From the NCBI GenBank assembly GCA_017553505.1, contig JAFZLD010000018.1:124001-188000 (forward strand): DNA of 64,000 bases. Reading direction: 5' to 3'. The translations under genes and the position numbers were made by a program. This document shows positions 7,872 to 15,578 of this stretch, piece by piece (the first letter of the stretch is position 1; every line of letters begins with the position of its first letter). Under the pieces are notes generated by a model that was not told the DNA's origin, did no database searches, and saw only the letters and a list, made by a program, of their open reading frames with translations. The stretch comes from Lachnospiraceae bacterium. Its GTDB lineage: Bacteria > Bacillota > Clostridia > Lachnospirales > Lachnospiraceae.

Positions 7872-9170
7872 ATGACATATTCACAAGCAGAGGAATATTT
7901 GCTTAACATTCCGAAATTCACGGCCAAGAACGAGCCCGAGAAGACTAAGGCATTCTTGCAGGAACTCGGAGATTTTTCAGATACAATACCTACGGTGCAT
8001 GTTGCGGGCACAAACGGAAAAGGTTCCGTTTGTGCTTATTTGCGTGCAGGTCTTGAAGCCAACGGCCTTAAAGTAGGCATGTTTACGTCCCCTCATCTCG
8101 TTTCCATGAGAGAACGCTTCATGATTAATGAAGAAATGATTTCCGAAAGGGAATTTGTAAATACCTTTAATTATGTACAGACAATGGTGGAAGAAATGCG
8201 TAAGAAGGACGGATTCTGCGCATATCACCCCACTTTCTTTGAGTTCTTGTTTTTTATGGCGGTGGTGTGGTTTAAGAACAAGCGCCCCGATGTAATTATC
8301 TTAGAGACGGGCCTTGGCGGAAGACTCGATGCCACCAATTCAATTTCTTCGCCCAAGGTATGCGTTATTACCGAAATCGGTCTCGATCATTGCGAGTACC
8401 TTGGCAATACCAAGGAAGACATCGCTTACGAGAAGGCAGGTATTATCAAGCCCGGTGTGCCTGTGGTGCATTTCAGCAAGAATGCTTCTTTTGACGACGT
8501 AATCATGCGCCGTGCGGAGGAGATGGGCTCGAAAGCTTTCTTTATATCAAGGGAAAATATTAAGAATTTAGTAACATCCGATGCGGGGATTGATTTTTCA
8601 ATGCAATCTTTGTATGATGGATTTGTCGAAATTTGTCTTCATACACAGGCTTTGTACCAGGCAGAGAATGCTTCGGTTTCTTATGAGACATTAAGAGTTC
8701 TGTCTGAAGCGCTTCCGGGCGGCCTTGACAGGCACAAGTGCCTTGAAGGTTTCCGTTCTATGATATGGCCCGGCAGAATGGAGAAGATTTCCGAACGCTT
8801 TGTTATCGACGGCGGTCACAACGAGGACGGTATTAACGCATTCCTTGAGAGTGTATCCGTTGACAAGGCAACCAAGCGCAATCTTTTATACAGCGCAGTT
8901 TCCGACAAGAACGTCGAGGCTGTGGCGAGACTTATTAAGGACAGCGAACTGTTTTCGAAGATTGTTCTTTGTACATTGGACAGCTACAGGGCTGCCGATA
9001 TTGAGAGATTAAAGGCTTCTTTTGCAGGTGCATGCGAGGTGATTACCGCAGGCGGAACCGCAGAAGGGCTTAAGTTACTTTTAAGCGATAAGGACTGCGA
9101 CATGCATTATGCGGTCGGCTCTCTTTATCTTGTGGGCGAGATAAAGGCCCTTTATCAAGAAGGAACGTGA
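7872..9170 (+). CDS. folC: Folylpolyglutamate synthase / dihydrofolate synthase
   Basis: Adds glutamate to dihydropteroate or folates in an ATP-dependent ligase reaction (Mur ligase fold). I placed the start at ATG 7872, preceded by GGAG at 7856; a TTG at 7854 would add six residues but has no ribosome site. The product is 432 residues, typical of the family. Visible motifs are the P-loop AGTNGKGSVCAYL near the N-terminus, FTSPHLVSMRERFMIN (the folate-binding segment), LGGRLDATN, and DGGHNEDG in the C-terminal domain. It is followed at once by a small ORF and a TPR gene, suggesting one transcript. Confidence 0.92.
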   Translation: MTYSQAEEYLLNIPKFTAKNEPEKTKAFLQELGDFSDTIPTVHVAGTNGKGSVCAYLRAGLEANGLKVGMFTSPHLVSMRERFMINEEMISEREFVNTFNYVQTMVEEMRKKDGFCAYHPTFFEFLFFMAVVWFKNKRPDVIILETGLGGRLDATNSISSPKVCVITEIGLDHCEYLGNTKEDIAYEKAGIIKPGVPVVHFSKNASFDDVIMRRAEEMGSKAFFISRENIKNLVTSDAGIDFSMQSLYDGFVEICLHTQALYQAENASVSYETLRVLSEALPGGLDRHKCLEGFRSMIWPGRMEKISERFVIDGGHNEDGINAFLESVSVDKATKRNLLYSAVSDKNVEAVARLIKDSELFSKIVLCTLDSYRAADIERLKASFAGACEVITAGGTAEGLKLLLSDKDCDMHYAVGSLYLVGEIKALYQEGT

Positions 9171-9171
9171 C

Positions 9172-9312
9172 ATGATCAATTTTGAAGAAGAATTAAAAAA
9201 GTTTAATCCAAGCCTCGAAGTCGAGGAAGTGGGTGACGCCATATACAATCAGGACATTACGGATGTTGCGGATCTGTTCATTCGTATTATTAAGGAAGAT
9301 AAGGACAATTAA
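9172..9312 (+). CDS. Small acidic protein of 46 residues
   Basis: ATG 9172 lies one base after the folC stop and has AAGGA 6 nt ahead. The frame runs 46 codons to TAA 9310-9312 and begins MINFEEELKKF. It is acidic, helical in appearance, and has no membrane segment. It fits tightly between folC and the zinc-ribbon gene (3 nt gap), which supports translation. I do not recognise it. Translational coupling with both neighbours is likely. Confidence 0.6.
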   Translation: MINFEEELKKFNPSLEVEEVGDAIYNQDITDVADLFIRIIKEDKDN

Positions 9313-9315
9313 TCC

Positions 9316-10731
9316 ATGAGATGTTACAACTGCGGATGCGAATTGTCCGAGCACAGTTTCTGCACCAACTGCGGCGTCGACGTTGCCCTTTACAAGAAGA
9401 TAATCAGGACTTCCAATTACTTCTACAACCGGGGACTTGAACAGGCCAGAGTCAGAGACTTATCCGGCGCAATCGTATCCTTAAGACAGAGTCTTAAATT
9501 TAATAAGAACAATATCAAAGCCCGCAACCTTTTGGGTCTTGTATATTTCGAGATGGGAGAGGTTACCGCTGCTTTATGCGAATGGGTCATCAGCAAGAAC
9601 CTCAAGGCCAAGAAAAACATGGCTGCCGATTACCTCGACATGGTGCAGTCTAACACTGCCAAGCTCGACGATCTTAACGACGCCATCAAGAAATACAACA
9701 AAGCATTGGAGTACTGCCAGAGCGAGGACGGCATCGACATGGCTGTTATCCAGCTTAAAGGCGTACTCAAGACCAATCCCAATTTTGTGAGAGCTCATCA
9801 GCTTCTGGCACTTTGCTACTTAAAGGCCAAGAGACCCGAACTTGCCAAGCGCGAGCTTGATAAGTGCAAGGTAATAGATGTCAATAACCTTACCACTCTT
9901 CGTTACGAGGCTGAGGTCGAGAGACTTCTCAATCCCGAAGAAGAGCAGGGCGGTAAGAAACGTAAGAAAAAGGGCGATGAAGAACCCGCCAGCACTTCTT
10001 ATGTAGAGGGCAATGAACTTATCATTCGTCCCCTCGGCATTAAGGAAAAGAAAGGTTCCAACACCGTTCTCAACATACTCTTCGGTATAGCAATCGGCGC
10101 TGCGGCCATGATGCTTACCGTATTCCCGGGACGCTTGAATCACGAGCGCATGAAAGCCCAGGACGAGATCAAAGCAATCGCCAATCAGCTCGATGCCAAG
10201 AACATCTATGCATCCGAACTCGAGCAGAAGCTTAGCGATGCCAATGAAAAGAACGCAACCCTTAACGAGACACTCGGCGCTTACGCAGGTACCGAGGGCA
10301 CACTCCAGTCCATGGAGAATCTCCTTAAGGCAGCGGCCATCTATCTTGAGAATCCCGAAAGCTTCTTAGAGGTAGCCGATTATATTAAGGAAGTAGACGA
10401 GCAGAACTGGACCGACGACACCAGTGAGAACTACAAGAGACTGTATGCGGCACTTAAGACCGTTATCGGCCCGCAGGTATGCCAGTCTTACTACGATGAC
10501 GGCTTCAAGGCATACAAGGACGGTCAGTACGAGGACGCCATCGCATACTTTACCGGCGCCGTGTACTTCGACGCTACTCACAAGGATGCGCTTTATTACC
10601 TCGGTATGGCTTATCAGTCAGCCGGCAAGAACGAAGACGCGAAGCTTACTTTTAACAAGGTTGTAGAGCTTTTCCCCGGCACCTGGCACGCCCAGAGCGC
10701 AGAGAAAGCTTTGAAGAAATTAGAGCAGTAA
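9316..10731 (+). CDS. Zinc-ribbon and TPR-repeat membrane protein
   Basis: The 471-residue product opens with a zinc ribbon (Cys3, Cys6, Cys16, Cys19), followed by TPR-like helical repeats (about 30-215), a Lys-rich stretch, one membrane segment (about 250-270), a coiled coil (about 278-330) and another set of TPR repeats (about 390-468). Such architecture points to a membrane scaffold that binds other proteins; no enzyme motif is present. The zinc ribbon would be cytoplasmic and the C-terminal repeats extracellular, if the single membrane segment inserts in the usual N-in direction. It ends the folC transcript at the terminator near 10761. The partner is unknown. Confidence 0.8.
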   Translation: MRCYNCGCELSEHSFCTNCGVDVALYKKIIRTSNYFYNRGLEQARVRDLSGAIVSLRQSLKFNKNNIKARNLLGLVYFEMGEVTAALCEWVISKNLKAKKNMAADYLDMVQSNTAKLDDLNDAIKKYNKALEYCQSEDGIDMAVIQLKGVLKTNPNFVRAHQLLALCYLKAKRPELAKRELDKCKVIDVNNLTTLRYEAEVERLLNPEEEQGGKKRKKKGDEEPASTSYVEGNELIIRPLGIKEKKGSNTVLNILFGIAIGAAAMMLTVFPGRLNHERMKAQDEIKAIANQLDAKNIYASELEQKLSDANEKNATLNETLGAYAGTEGTLQSMENLLKAAAIYLENPESFLEVADYIKEVDEQNWTDDTSENYKRLYAALKTVIGPQVCQSYYDDGFKAYKDGQYEDAIAYFTGAVYFDATHKDALYYLGMAYQSAGKNEDAKLTFNKVVELFPGTWHAQSAEKALKKLEQ

Positions 10732-10760
10732 CATGCTTTAAGAACTACATAGGATTATGG

Positions 10761-10794
10761 GGTCACACCACCTTAGGTTGGTGTGGCCTTTTAT
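10761..10794 (+). terminator. Rho-independent terminator
   Basis: GGTCACACCACC and GGTTGGTGTGGCC form a GC-rich stem closed by TTAGG, followed by TTTTATATTG. It ends the folC/TPR transcript. Confidence 0.85.
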
Positions 10795-10850
10795 ATTGTT
10801 CAAAATTCGGTACGCATATTTCGAAAATCGGACAAGGAGGGGAATATAAA

Positions 10851-10870
10851 TTTTCGTAGAGTTTCGTAAT
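10851..10870 (+). promoter_or_regulatory. Second TTTCGTA double site, ahead of malE
   Basis: TTTTCGTAGAGTTTCGTAAT matches the site at 2351-2370 in 18 of 20 positions. Here it lies about 45 nt upstream of the -35 box rather than over the start point, so an activating role or a second upstream promoter is possible. Confidence 0.5.
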
Positions 10871-10913
10871 AATGCATAAAAAGAAAAAGATAATTATATG
10901 AAATATGCCCGTA

Positions 10914-10942
10914 TTGACATTTTGCACAAAAAAACCTAAAAT
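10914..10942 (+). promoter_or_regulatory. Promoter of malE operon
   Basis: TTGACA (10914-10919), 17 nt, TAAAAT (10937-10942): close to sigma-A consensus. It gives a leader of about 65 nt that contains the palindrome at 10967. Confidence 0.8.
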
Positions 10943-10966
10943 TTTTCTTGTAAGGACGACCTATTG

Positions 10967-10979
10967 CGCAATTATTGCG
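10967..10979 (+). promoter_or_regulatory. Palindromic candidate operator CGCAAT-T-ATTGCG
   Basis: A perfect 6-1-6 palindrome sits about 20 nt downstream of the predicted malE start point. It resembles LacI/MalR-type operators, whose half-sites read CGCAAA. Binding by a MalR-like repressor is inference; no regulator gene lies nearby. Confidence 0.45.
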
Positions 10980-11012
10980 TTAGTCGAAAATTACTCAGAT
11001 GGAGGGATTTAA

Positions 11013-12866
11013 ATGAAAAAGAAAATTTTAGCAGTCCTTCTTTGCTTAGCAATGGTTATGTCAGTTTTGGCAGGCTGTGGCAAGAAGGAAGCAGGTACAA
11101 GCACAAGCTCCAACAAGAGCGGCGGCGAAGTTACCGAATCACGTGAGTTTGACATTACCGTATGGGTTGCCAATGAAATTAAGGAACTCACAGAGAAACA
11201 GATTAAAGACTTTAACGAGACCAATACAGACGGCATTAAGCTTAACGCTACCGTAGTTCCCGTTTCCGAAGCAGATGCTGCTACTCAGATGCTTACAGAC
11301 GTTGAAGCAGGCGCAGATATCTTCTGTTTCGTACAGGACCAGTTCGCTCGTCTTGTACAGGGCGGCGCTCTCGGACGTCTCGGTGAGCAGGCAGCAGAAT
11401 TCGTTACCACCAACAACTCAGCAGGTACTGTTGCAGCTGTTACTTCCGGTGATGCTATTTATGCATATCCCATGACTTCCGATAACGGTTACTTCTGCTT
11501 CTACGACAAGAGAGTCGTATCCGACGAGCAGATTAAGACCGTTGAAGGCATTATCGAAGCTTGTAAGGCATCAGGCAAGACTTTCTGCTATGACCTTGAG
11601 AACGGTTTCTATGATGCAGGTTTCTACTTTGGTGTAGGTTGTGACTCTACATGGGTTACAGATGATGACGGTGAGTTCATCTCCGTTAACGATACTTTCA
11701 ATTCCGATAAGGGTCTTATCGCAGCTAAGGGTATGTACAAGATCATCTCTTCAGGCGTTTGGAACGGCTCTTCCGAAGCTGAACAGTTTGAAGCAAGTAT
11801 CCCTGCAGCAGTTGTTGTTACAGGTCCCTGGAAGACAGAAGTTGCTCAGAGCATCTTAGGCGAGAACCTTGGTTCCGCTAAGCTTCCTACCTACAACATC
11901 GACGGTAAGGATTATCAGATTGGTTCTTTCTTTGGCGGTAAGATGATGGGCGTTAAGCCTCAGGCAGATCCCGCTAAGGGCGCTTGCCTTGCTAAGCTCG
12001 CTCAGTACTTAACAGGCGAGAAGTGCCAGGTAGAAAGATTTGAAACCGCTAAGTTCGGTCCTTCCAACAAGGTTGCGGCTGAATCCGATGCAGTTAAGGC
12101 AGATCCCGGTCTTACAGCTCTTGCAGCTCAGTCCGATTATGCTAAGGCACAGTGTTCCGTACACGGTAAGTGGTGGGACATCGCAAAGGCTATCGCTACT
12201 TCCATTAAGGATTCAAACGGTACCGATGCTGAATTACAGGCTATCAACCAGGCATACTTCGATGCAATCAATGCAGTATTTAACGTAACTCAGGATGAGG
12301 CAGAAGCTTTCTCTGTAATCGGCGGAATGAATGGTGACAACTGGGGCACCGATATCCCCATGAAGGCTATTGCTGAAGCAGGCGATCCCGTATACTACTC
12401 AGAGCCTATTAAGTTCGCAGCAGGCGATGAATTCAAGGTACGCCAGGGCGGCGGCTGGGAAGTTAACTTCGGTGCTAACGGTGAGTTCAATGCAAGCGAT
12501 AACTGCAAGGCAGAAGCTGACGGTTACTACTTTGTTAAGTTTACTCCCGCAGCAGACCTTAAGTCCGCTACCATTTCTCTTGAGAAGACCAGCTACTATG
12601 GTTGGGCACTTATCGGACAGGTTAACGGTTCTAACTGGGATACCGATTTCGAAATGGAAATCCAGGATGACGGAACCACTTACAAACTTGAAAATGTTGA
12701 GTTTGCAGCAGGCGCAGAGTTTAAGGTAAGAACAGCACACGATTGGTCACCTGACGGTAACTACGGTGCAGACGGCGTATTGGACGGCGGTAACATTATC
12801 GTTGAAAATGCAGGCACCTACACTGTAACCTTCGACTCCACAACAGGTTTGGTTACCATCGAATAA
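11013..12866 (+). CDS. malE: Maltodextrin-binding lipoprotein with two C-terminal starch-binding-like modules
   Basis: Extracellular solute-binding protein of an ABC importer, 617 residues. ATG 11013 follows GGAGG. The signal peptide ends in a lipobox (LAGC, Cys22), so it is lipid-anchored. Residues about 45-425 form the family 1 solute-binding fold. The protein then continues into two similar modules (about 433-522 and 531-617), each starting with IG(G/Q).NG.NW.TD and carrying FAAG.EFKVR, which resemble the starch-binding repeats of SusE/SusF-type proteins. Ordinary MalE ends near residue 420. The extra modules probably hold the importer on starch or long dextrins. A GC-rich hairpin separates it from malF. 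Confidence 0.88.
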   Translation: MKKKILAVLLCLAMVMSVLAGCGKKEAGTSTSSNKSGGEVTESREFDITVWVANEIKELTEKQIKDFNETNTDGIKLNATVVPVSEADAATQMLTDVEAGADIFCFVQDQFARLVQGGALGRLGEQAAEFVTTNNSAGTVAAVTSGDAIYAYPMTSDNGYFCFYDKRVVSDEQIKTVEGIIEACKASGKTFCYDLENGFYDAGFYFGVGCDSTWVTDDDGEFISVNDTFNSDKGLIAAKGMYKIISSGVWNGSSEAEQFEASIPAAVVVTGPWKTEVAQSILGENLGSAKLPTYNIDGKDYQIGSFFGGKMMGVKPQADPAKGACLAKLAQYLTGEKCQVERFETAKFGPSNKVAAESDAVKADPGLTALAAQSDYAKAQCSVHGKWWDIAKAIATSIKDSNGTDAELQAINQAYFDAINAVFNVTQDEAEAFSVIGGMNGDNWGTDIPMKAIAEAGDPVYYSEPIKFAAGDEFKVRQGGGWEVNFGANGEFNASDNCKAEADGYYFVKFTPAADLKSATISLEKTSYYGWALIGQVNGSNWDTDFEMEIQDDGTTYKLENVEFAAGAEFKVRTAHDWSPDGNYGADGVLDGGNIIVENAGTYTVTFDSTTGLVTIE

Positions 12867-12897
12867 TTATTATTGAAATAATAGCAAGTCTTTATGA

Positions 12898-12922
12898 GGG
12901 TTGGGGAAATACTCCCCAACCC
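12898..12922 (+). other. Intercistronic mRNA hairpin between malE and malF
   Basis: GGGTTGGGG (12898-12906) pairs perfectly with CCCCAACCC (12914-12922) around a 7-nt loop, with no T-run after it. Such hairpins shield the 3' end of the upstream cistron and let the binding protein be made in excess over the permeases. Confidence 0.6.
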
Positions 12923-12957
12923 AAAAGACTTTAATCCCGCTTAAGAGAGGGCACGAT

Positions 12958-14655
12958 ATGGGAAAGAGTGAGAAGAAAAAGAAAAACAGCAATGGGCTTT
13001 CTTTTGCAAAAGCTTTTATAAAGGGGGACATATTTACCAAGCTTTCCGCTCCGATTTTCGGACTGGGCTGCTTTGTAAGAGGCCAGATAGCAAGAGGCGT
13101 TATGCTTCTCGGATTTGAAGCATTGTTCATCTGGTACATGATTAATTACGGAATTTATTGGGTCTCCATGCTTCCCTCTCTGGGACTTGAGGGACCGGCC
13201 AAAGAATACGATTCTTTTTACGATCAGTACGTAACAGTCTATCACGACAATTCATTCAAGATTCTTTTGTACGGCGTACTTACGCTTTTCCTGATTTTGG
13301 CGGTTGTATATACTCTTATGACAAGCGTTAAGATGTCATACACCGCAGAGATGAAAAAGAAAAACGGACAGAAGGTTGATAAGTTTAAGGATGACCTTAA
13401 GTCACTTGTGGACGAGAAGTTCTACAAGACTTTGTTAAGCCTTCCGTGTCTTGGAATCTTTCTTTTTTCCTTCCTACCGATAGTATTCATGATTCTTGTC
13501 GCTTTCACCAATTACGACGGAGCTCATGACGGTTATATTACGGGCCTTTTCCACTGGGTAGGCTTTGATAATTTTAAAACGCTGTTTTCTTCAAACGGCG
13601 GCACGGGTTCTTATTTCAAGATATTCATGAGCATCTTGGGATGGACCATTGTGTGGGCTATTCTTGCAACATTTACGAACTACATTTTAGGTATCCTTGT
13701 TGCAATGATGATTAACAAGAAGGGTATTCGCTTTAAAAAGTTATGGCGTACCATCCTCGTTATGACAATAGCCATTCCTCAGTTTATTTCACTTATGTAC
13801 GTTTCAAAGATGTTTGATAAGACCGGTATCATAAACGGTTTACTGATGACGAACGGCTTTACCAAGAGTCAGACGGTATATTATGTGGATGTTGATACAC
13901 ATACCGGTATTTCGGTATCGCCTGAAAAGGGTAAAAAACTGGAGCTTACAGCCGAGTCGCTGACAAGCGTTTTAAATGGTGAAACACCAAACCTTGCGGC
14001 TAAAGAAAATGAAAAGCTGAAAGCAAAGTACACATTAAAAGAAAACAAAACGCTGGATTCTTATCTTAAAGGTAACGAATTGGAAGCTTTTGTTAAGGAA
14101 TATGGGCTTAAGGACGGAGGTGTACTGATAAGCGAAAAGGTATACAGACCGTTGACTCAGGCTCCCATTGATTTCTGGGGCACTCCGCTTTATGCAAGAA
14201 TCCTTGTCGTAGTTATTAACATTTGGATAGGTATCCCTTATATGATGCTTATCGCAACCGGTATTCTTATGAATATTCCTGCGGATTTGTACGAGTCGGC
14301 TCGTATCGACGGTGCCAATCCCTTCCAGCAGTTTAGATACATCACAATGCCCTATATGCTTTTTGTAACGGCTCCTTACTTACTTACAAGCTTTACGGGC
14401 AATATGAACAACTTCGGTGTTATTTACTTCCTCACCGGCGGCGGCCCGGGCAATTCCAAGGCTACAGCGGTCGGCGGAGGCGTAGGTCATACAGACTTAC
14501 TTATCACCTGGCTCTTTAAGTTAACTCAGGGTACAGAGGCTTCTTACTACATGGCTTCTGTTATCGGTATCGTAATCTTCGTTATAGTTTCGACCATCAC
14601 CTTGATTGTCTATAACGGACTGGGTTCCAATAAGAATGAGGGGGATTTTGCATGA
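12958..14655 (+). CDS. malF: Maltodextrin ABC permease MalF
   Basis: Inner subunit of the importer, 565 residues. I chose ATG 12958 behind GAGAGG; the longer frame from 12901 would start inside the upstream hairpin. There is a Lys-rich N-terminus, several membrane helices, and the ATPase-docking EAA loop ESARIDGANPFQQFRYITMP near residue 445. The loop between two core helices (about residues 297-400) is enlarged by roughly 90-100 polar residues, predicted extracellular; most Gram-positive MalF proteins have a short loop there. The ATPase (MsmK/MalK type) is not encoded here and is probably shared. The stop overlaps the malG start by 4 nt. Confidence 0.9.
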   Translation: MGKSEKKKKNSNGLSFAKAFIKGDIFTKLSAPIFGLGCFVRGQIARGVMLLGFEALFIWYMINYGIYWVSMLPSLGLEGPAKEYDSFYDQYVTVYHDNSFKILLYGVLTLFLILAVVYTLMTSVKMSYTAEMKKKNGQKVDKFKDDLKSLVDEKFYKTLLSLPCLGIFLFSFLPIVFMILVAFTNYDGAHDGYITGLFHWVGFDNFKTLFSSNGGTGSYFKIFMSILGWTIVWAILATFTNYILGILVAMMINKKGIRFKKLWRTILVMTIAIPQFISLMYVSKMFDKTGIINGLLMTNGFTKSQTVYYVDVDTHTGISVSPEKGKKLELTAESLTSVLNGETPNLAAKENEKLKAKYTLKENKTLDSYLKGNELEAFVKEYGLKDGGVLISEKVYRPLTQAPIDFWGTPLYARILVVVINIWIGIPYMMLIATGILMNIPADLYESARIDGANPFQQFRYITMPYMLFVTAPYLLTSFTGNMNNFGVIYFLTGGGPGNSKATAVGGGVGHTDLLITWLFKLTQGTEASYYMASVIGIVIFVIVSTITLIVYNGLGSNKNEGDFA

Positions 14656-15518
14656 TGAAACAAGAAAAACACGGACTTGGCATGAGTGCCAAAAGAACAA
14701 TCAGCAATACAATTATCTACATCATCCTCATCATAATGAGCATAATATGGCTGGCTCCATTCTTTTGCATAGTGTTCCAGTCATTCAGAACAGAATCTAC
14801 ATGGCAGGTAGGATATGTTATTCCTCAGAAGTGGGGACTTGATAACTATAAGGCGTTACTCGACAGCAGTTTCGTAGACTGGTATAAGAACACTTTTCTT
14901 ATTGCGCTTGTGGTATGTGTGCTCCAGACGATTATCGTATTGTGCATGAGTTATACACTTTCAAGATTCCGCTTTAAGATGCGTAATTTCCTTATGAGAT
15001 TTATGCTGGTATTGGGACTTTTCCCCGGCATCCTCGGTATCATTATTCTGTACCGCGTACTTGCGGATATGGGTCTTACCAAGAGCAATGCGGTATTCGG
15101 TTTGATACTTGTATACTGTGCCGCTTCGGGTATGGGTTATTACATTTCAAAGGGCTTCTTTGATACGATTCCCATGTCACTTGACGAAGCTGCAAGAATT
15201 GACGGTGCGACGAGACTTCAGGTATTTATACAGATGATTCTTCCTTTGGCCAAGCCCATCGTAATTTATACGATATTGACCGCTTTCCTCGGACCTTGGG
15301 GAGACTACGTATTTGCCAAGTTTGTAGCATTTAACGAACCCAGCGGTATGAACACTGCGGTAGGTCTTTTCACATGGCTGGCGCCCGATGCTATCGGCCG
15401 TAAGTACACTATGTTCTGTGCCGGCGGCGTTGTGGTGGCAATACCCGTTACAATACTGTTCTTATTCCTTCAGAAGTACTATGTTGAAGGCGTTACGGGC
15501 GGTGCCGTTAAAGGTTAA
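14652..15518 (+). CDS. malG: Maltodextrin ABC permease MalG
   Basis: Second permease subunit, 288 residues with six predicted membrane helices. ATG 14652 overlaps the malF stop (ATGA), so the two are translationally coupled; GGGGGA lies ahead. The EAA loop EAARIDGATRLQVFIQMILP is present, and the C-terminus FLQKYYVEGVTGGAVKG is typical of MalG. It forms the channel with MalF and receives dextrin from the MalE lipoprotein. A terminator-like hairpin follows at 15537. Confidence 0.94.
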   Translation: MMKQEKHGLGMSAKRTISNTIIYIILIIMSIIWLAPFFCIVFQSFRTESTWQVGYVIPQKWGLDNYKALLDSSFVDWYKNTFLIALVVCVLQTIIVLCMSYTLSRFRFKMRNFLMRFMLVLGLFPGILGIIILYRVLADMGLTKSNAVFGLILVYCAASGMGYYISKGFFDTIPMSLDEAARIDGATRLQVFIQMILPLAKPIVIYTILTAFLGPWGDYVFAKFVAFNEPSGMNTAVGLFTWLAPDAIGRKYTMFCAGGVVVAIPVTILFLFLQKYYVEGVTGGAVKG

Positions 15519-15536
15519 TTTATCAGGCTTTTCAGG

Positions 15537-15565
15537 GGGCAGGTCAGTTACCTGCCCTTTCTTTT
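15537..15565 (+). terminator. Terminator or attenuator between malG and the amylase gene
   Basis: GGGCAGGT (15537-15544) pairs with ACCTGCCC (15550-15557) around CAGTT, followed by TTTCTTTT. It ends only 14 nt before the amylase GTG start, and I see no promoter in between, so it probably acts as a partial terminator that lowers amylase expression. Confidence 0.65.
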
Positions 15566-15578
15566 ACGGAGGTTATAA

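Noticed and set aside
12901..12957. N-terminal extension of MalF from TTG 12901
   Set aside because: The extension would be translated from inside a perfect GC-rich hairpin; ATG 12958 has a proper ribosome site.
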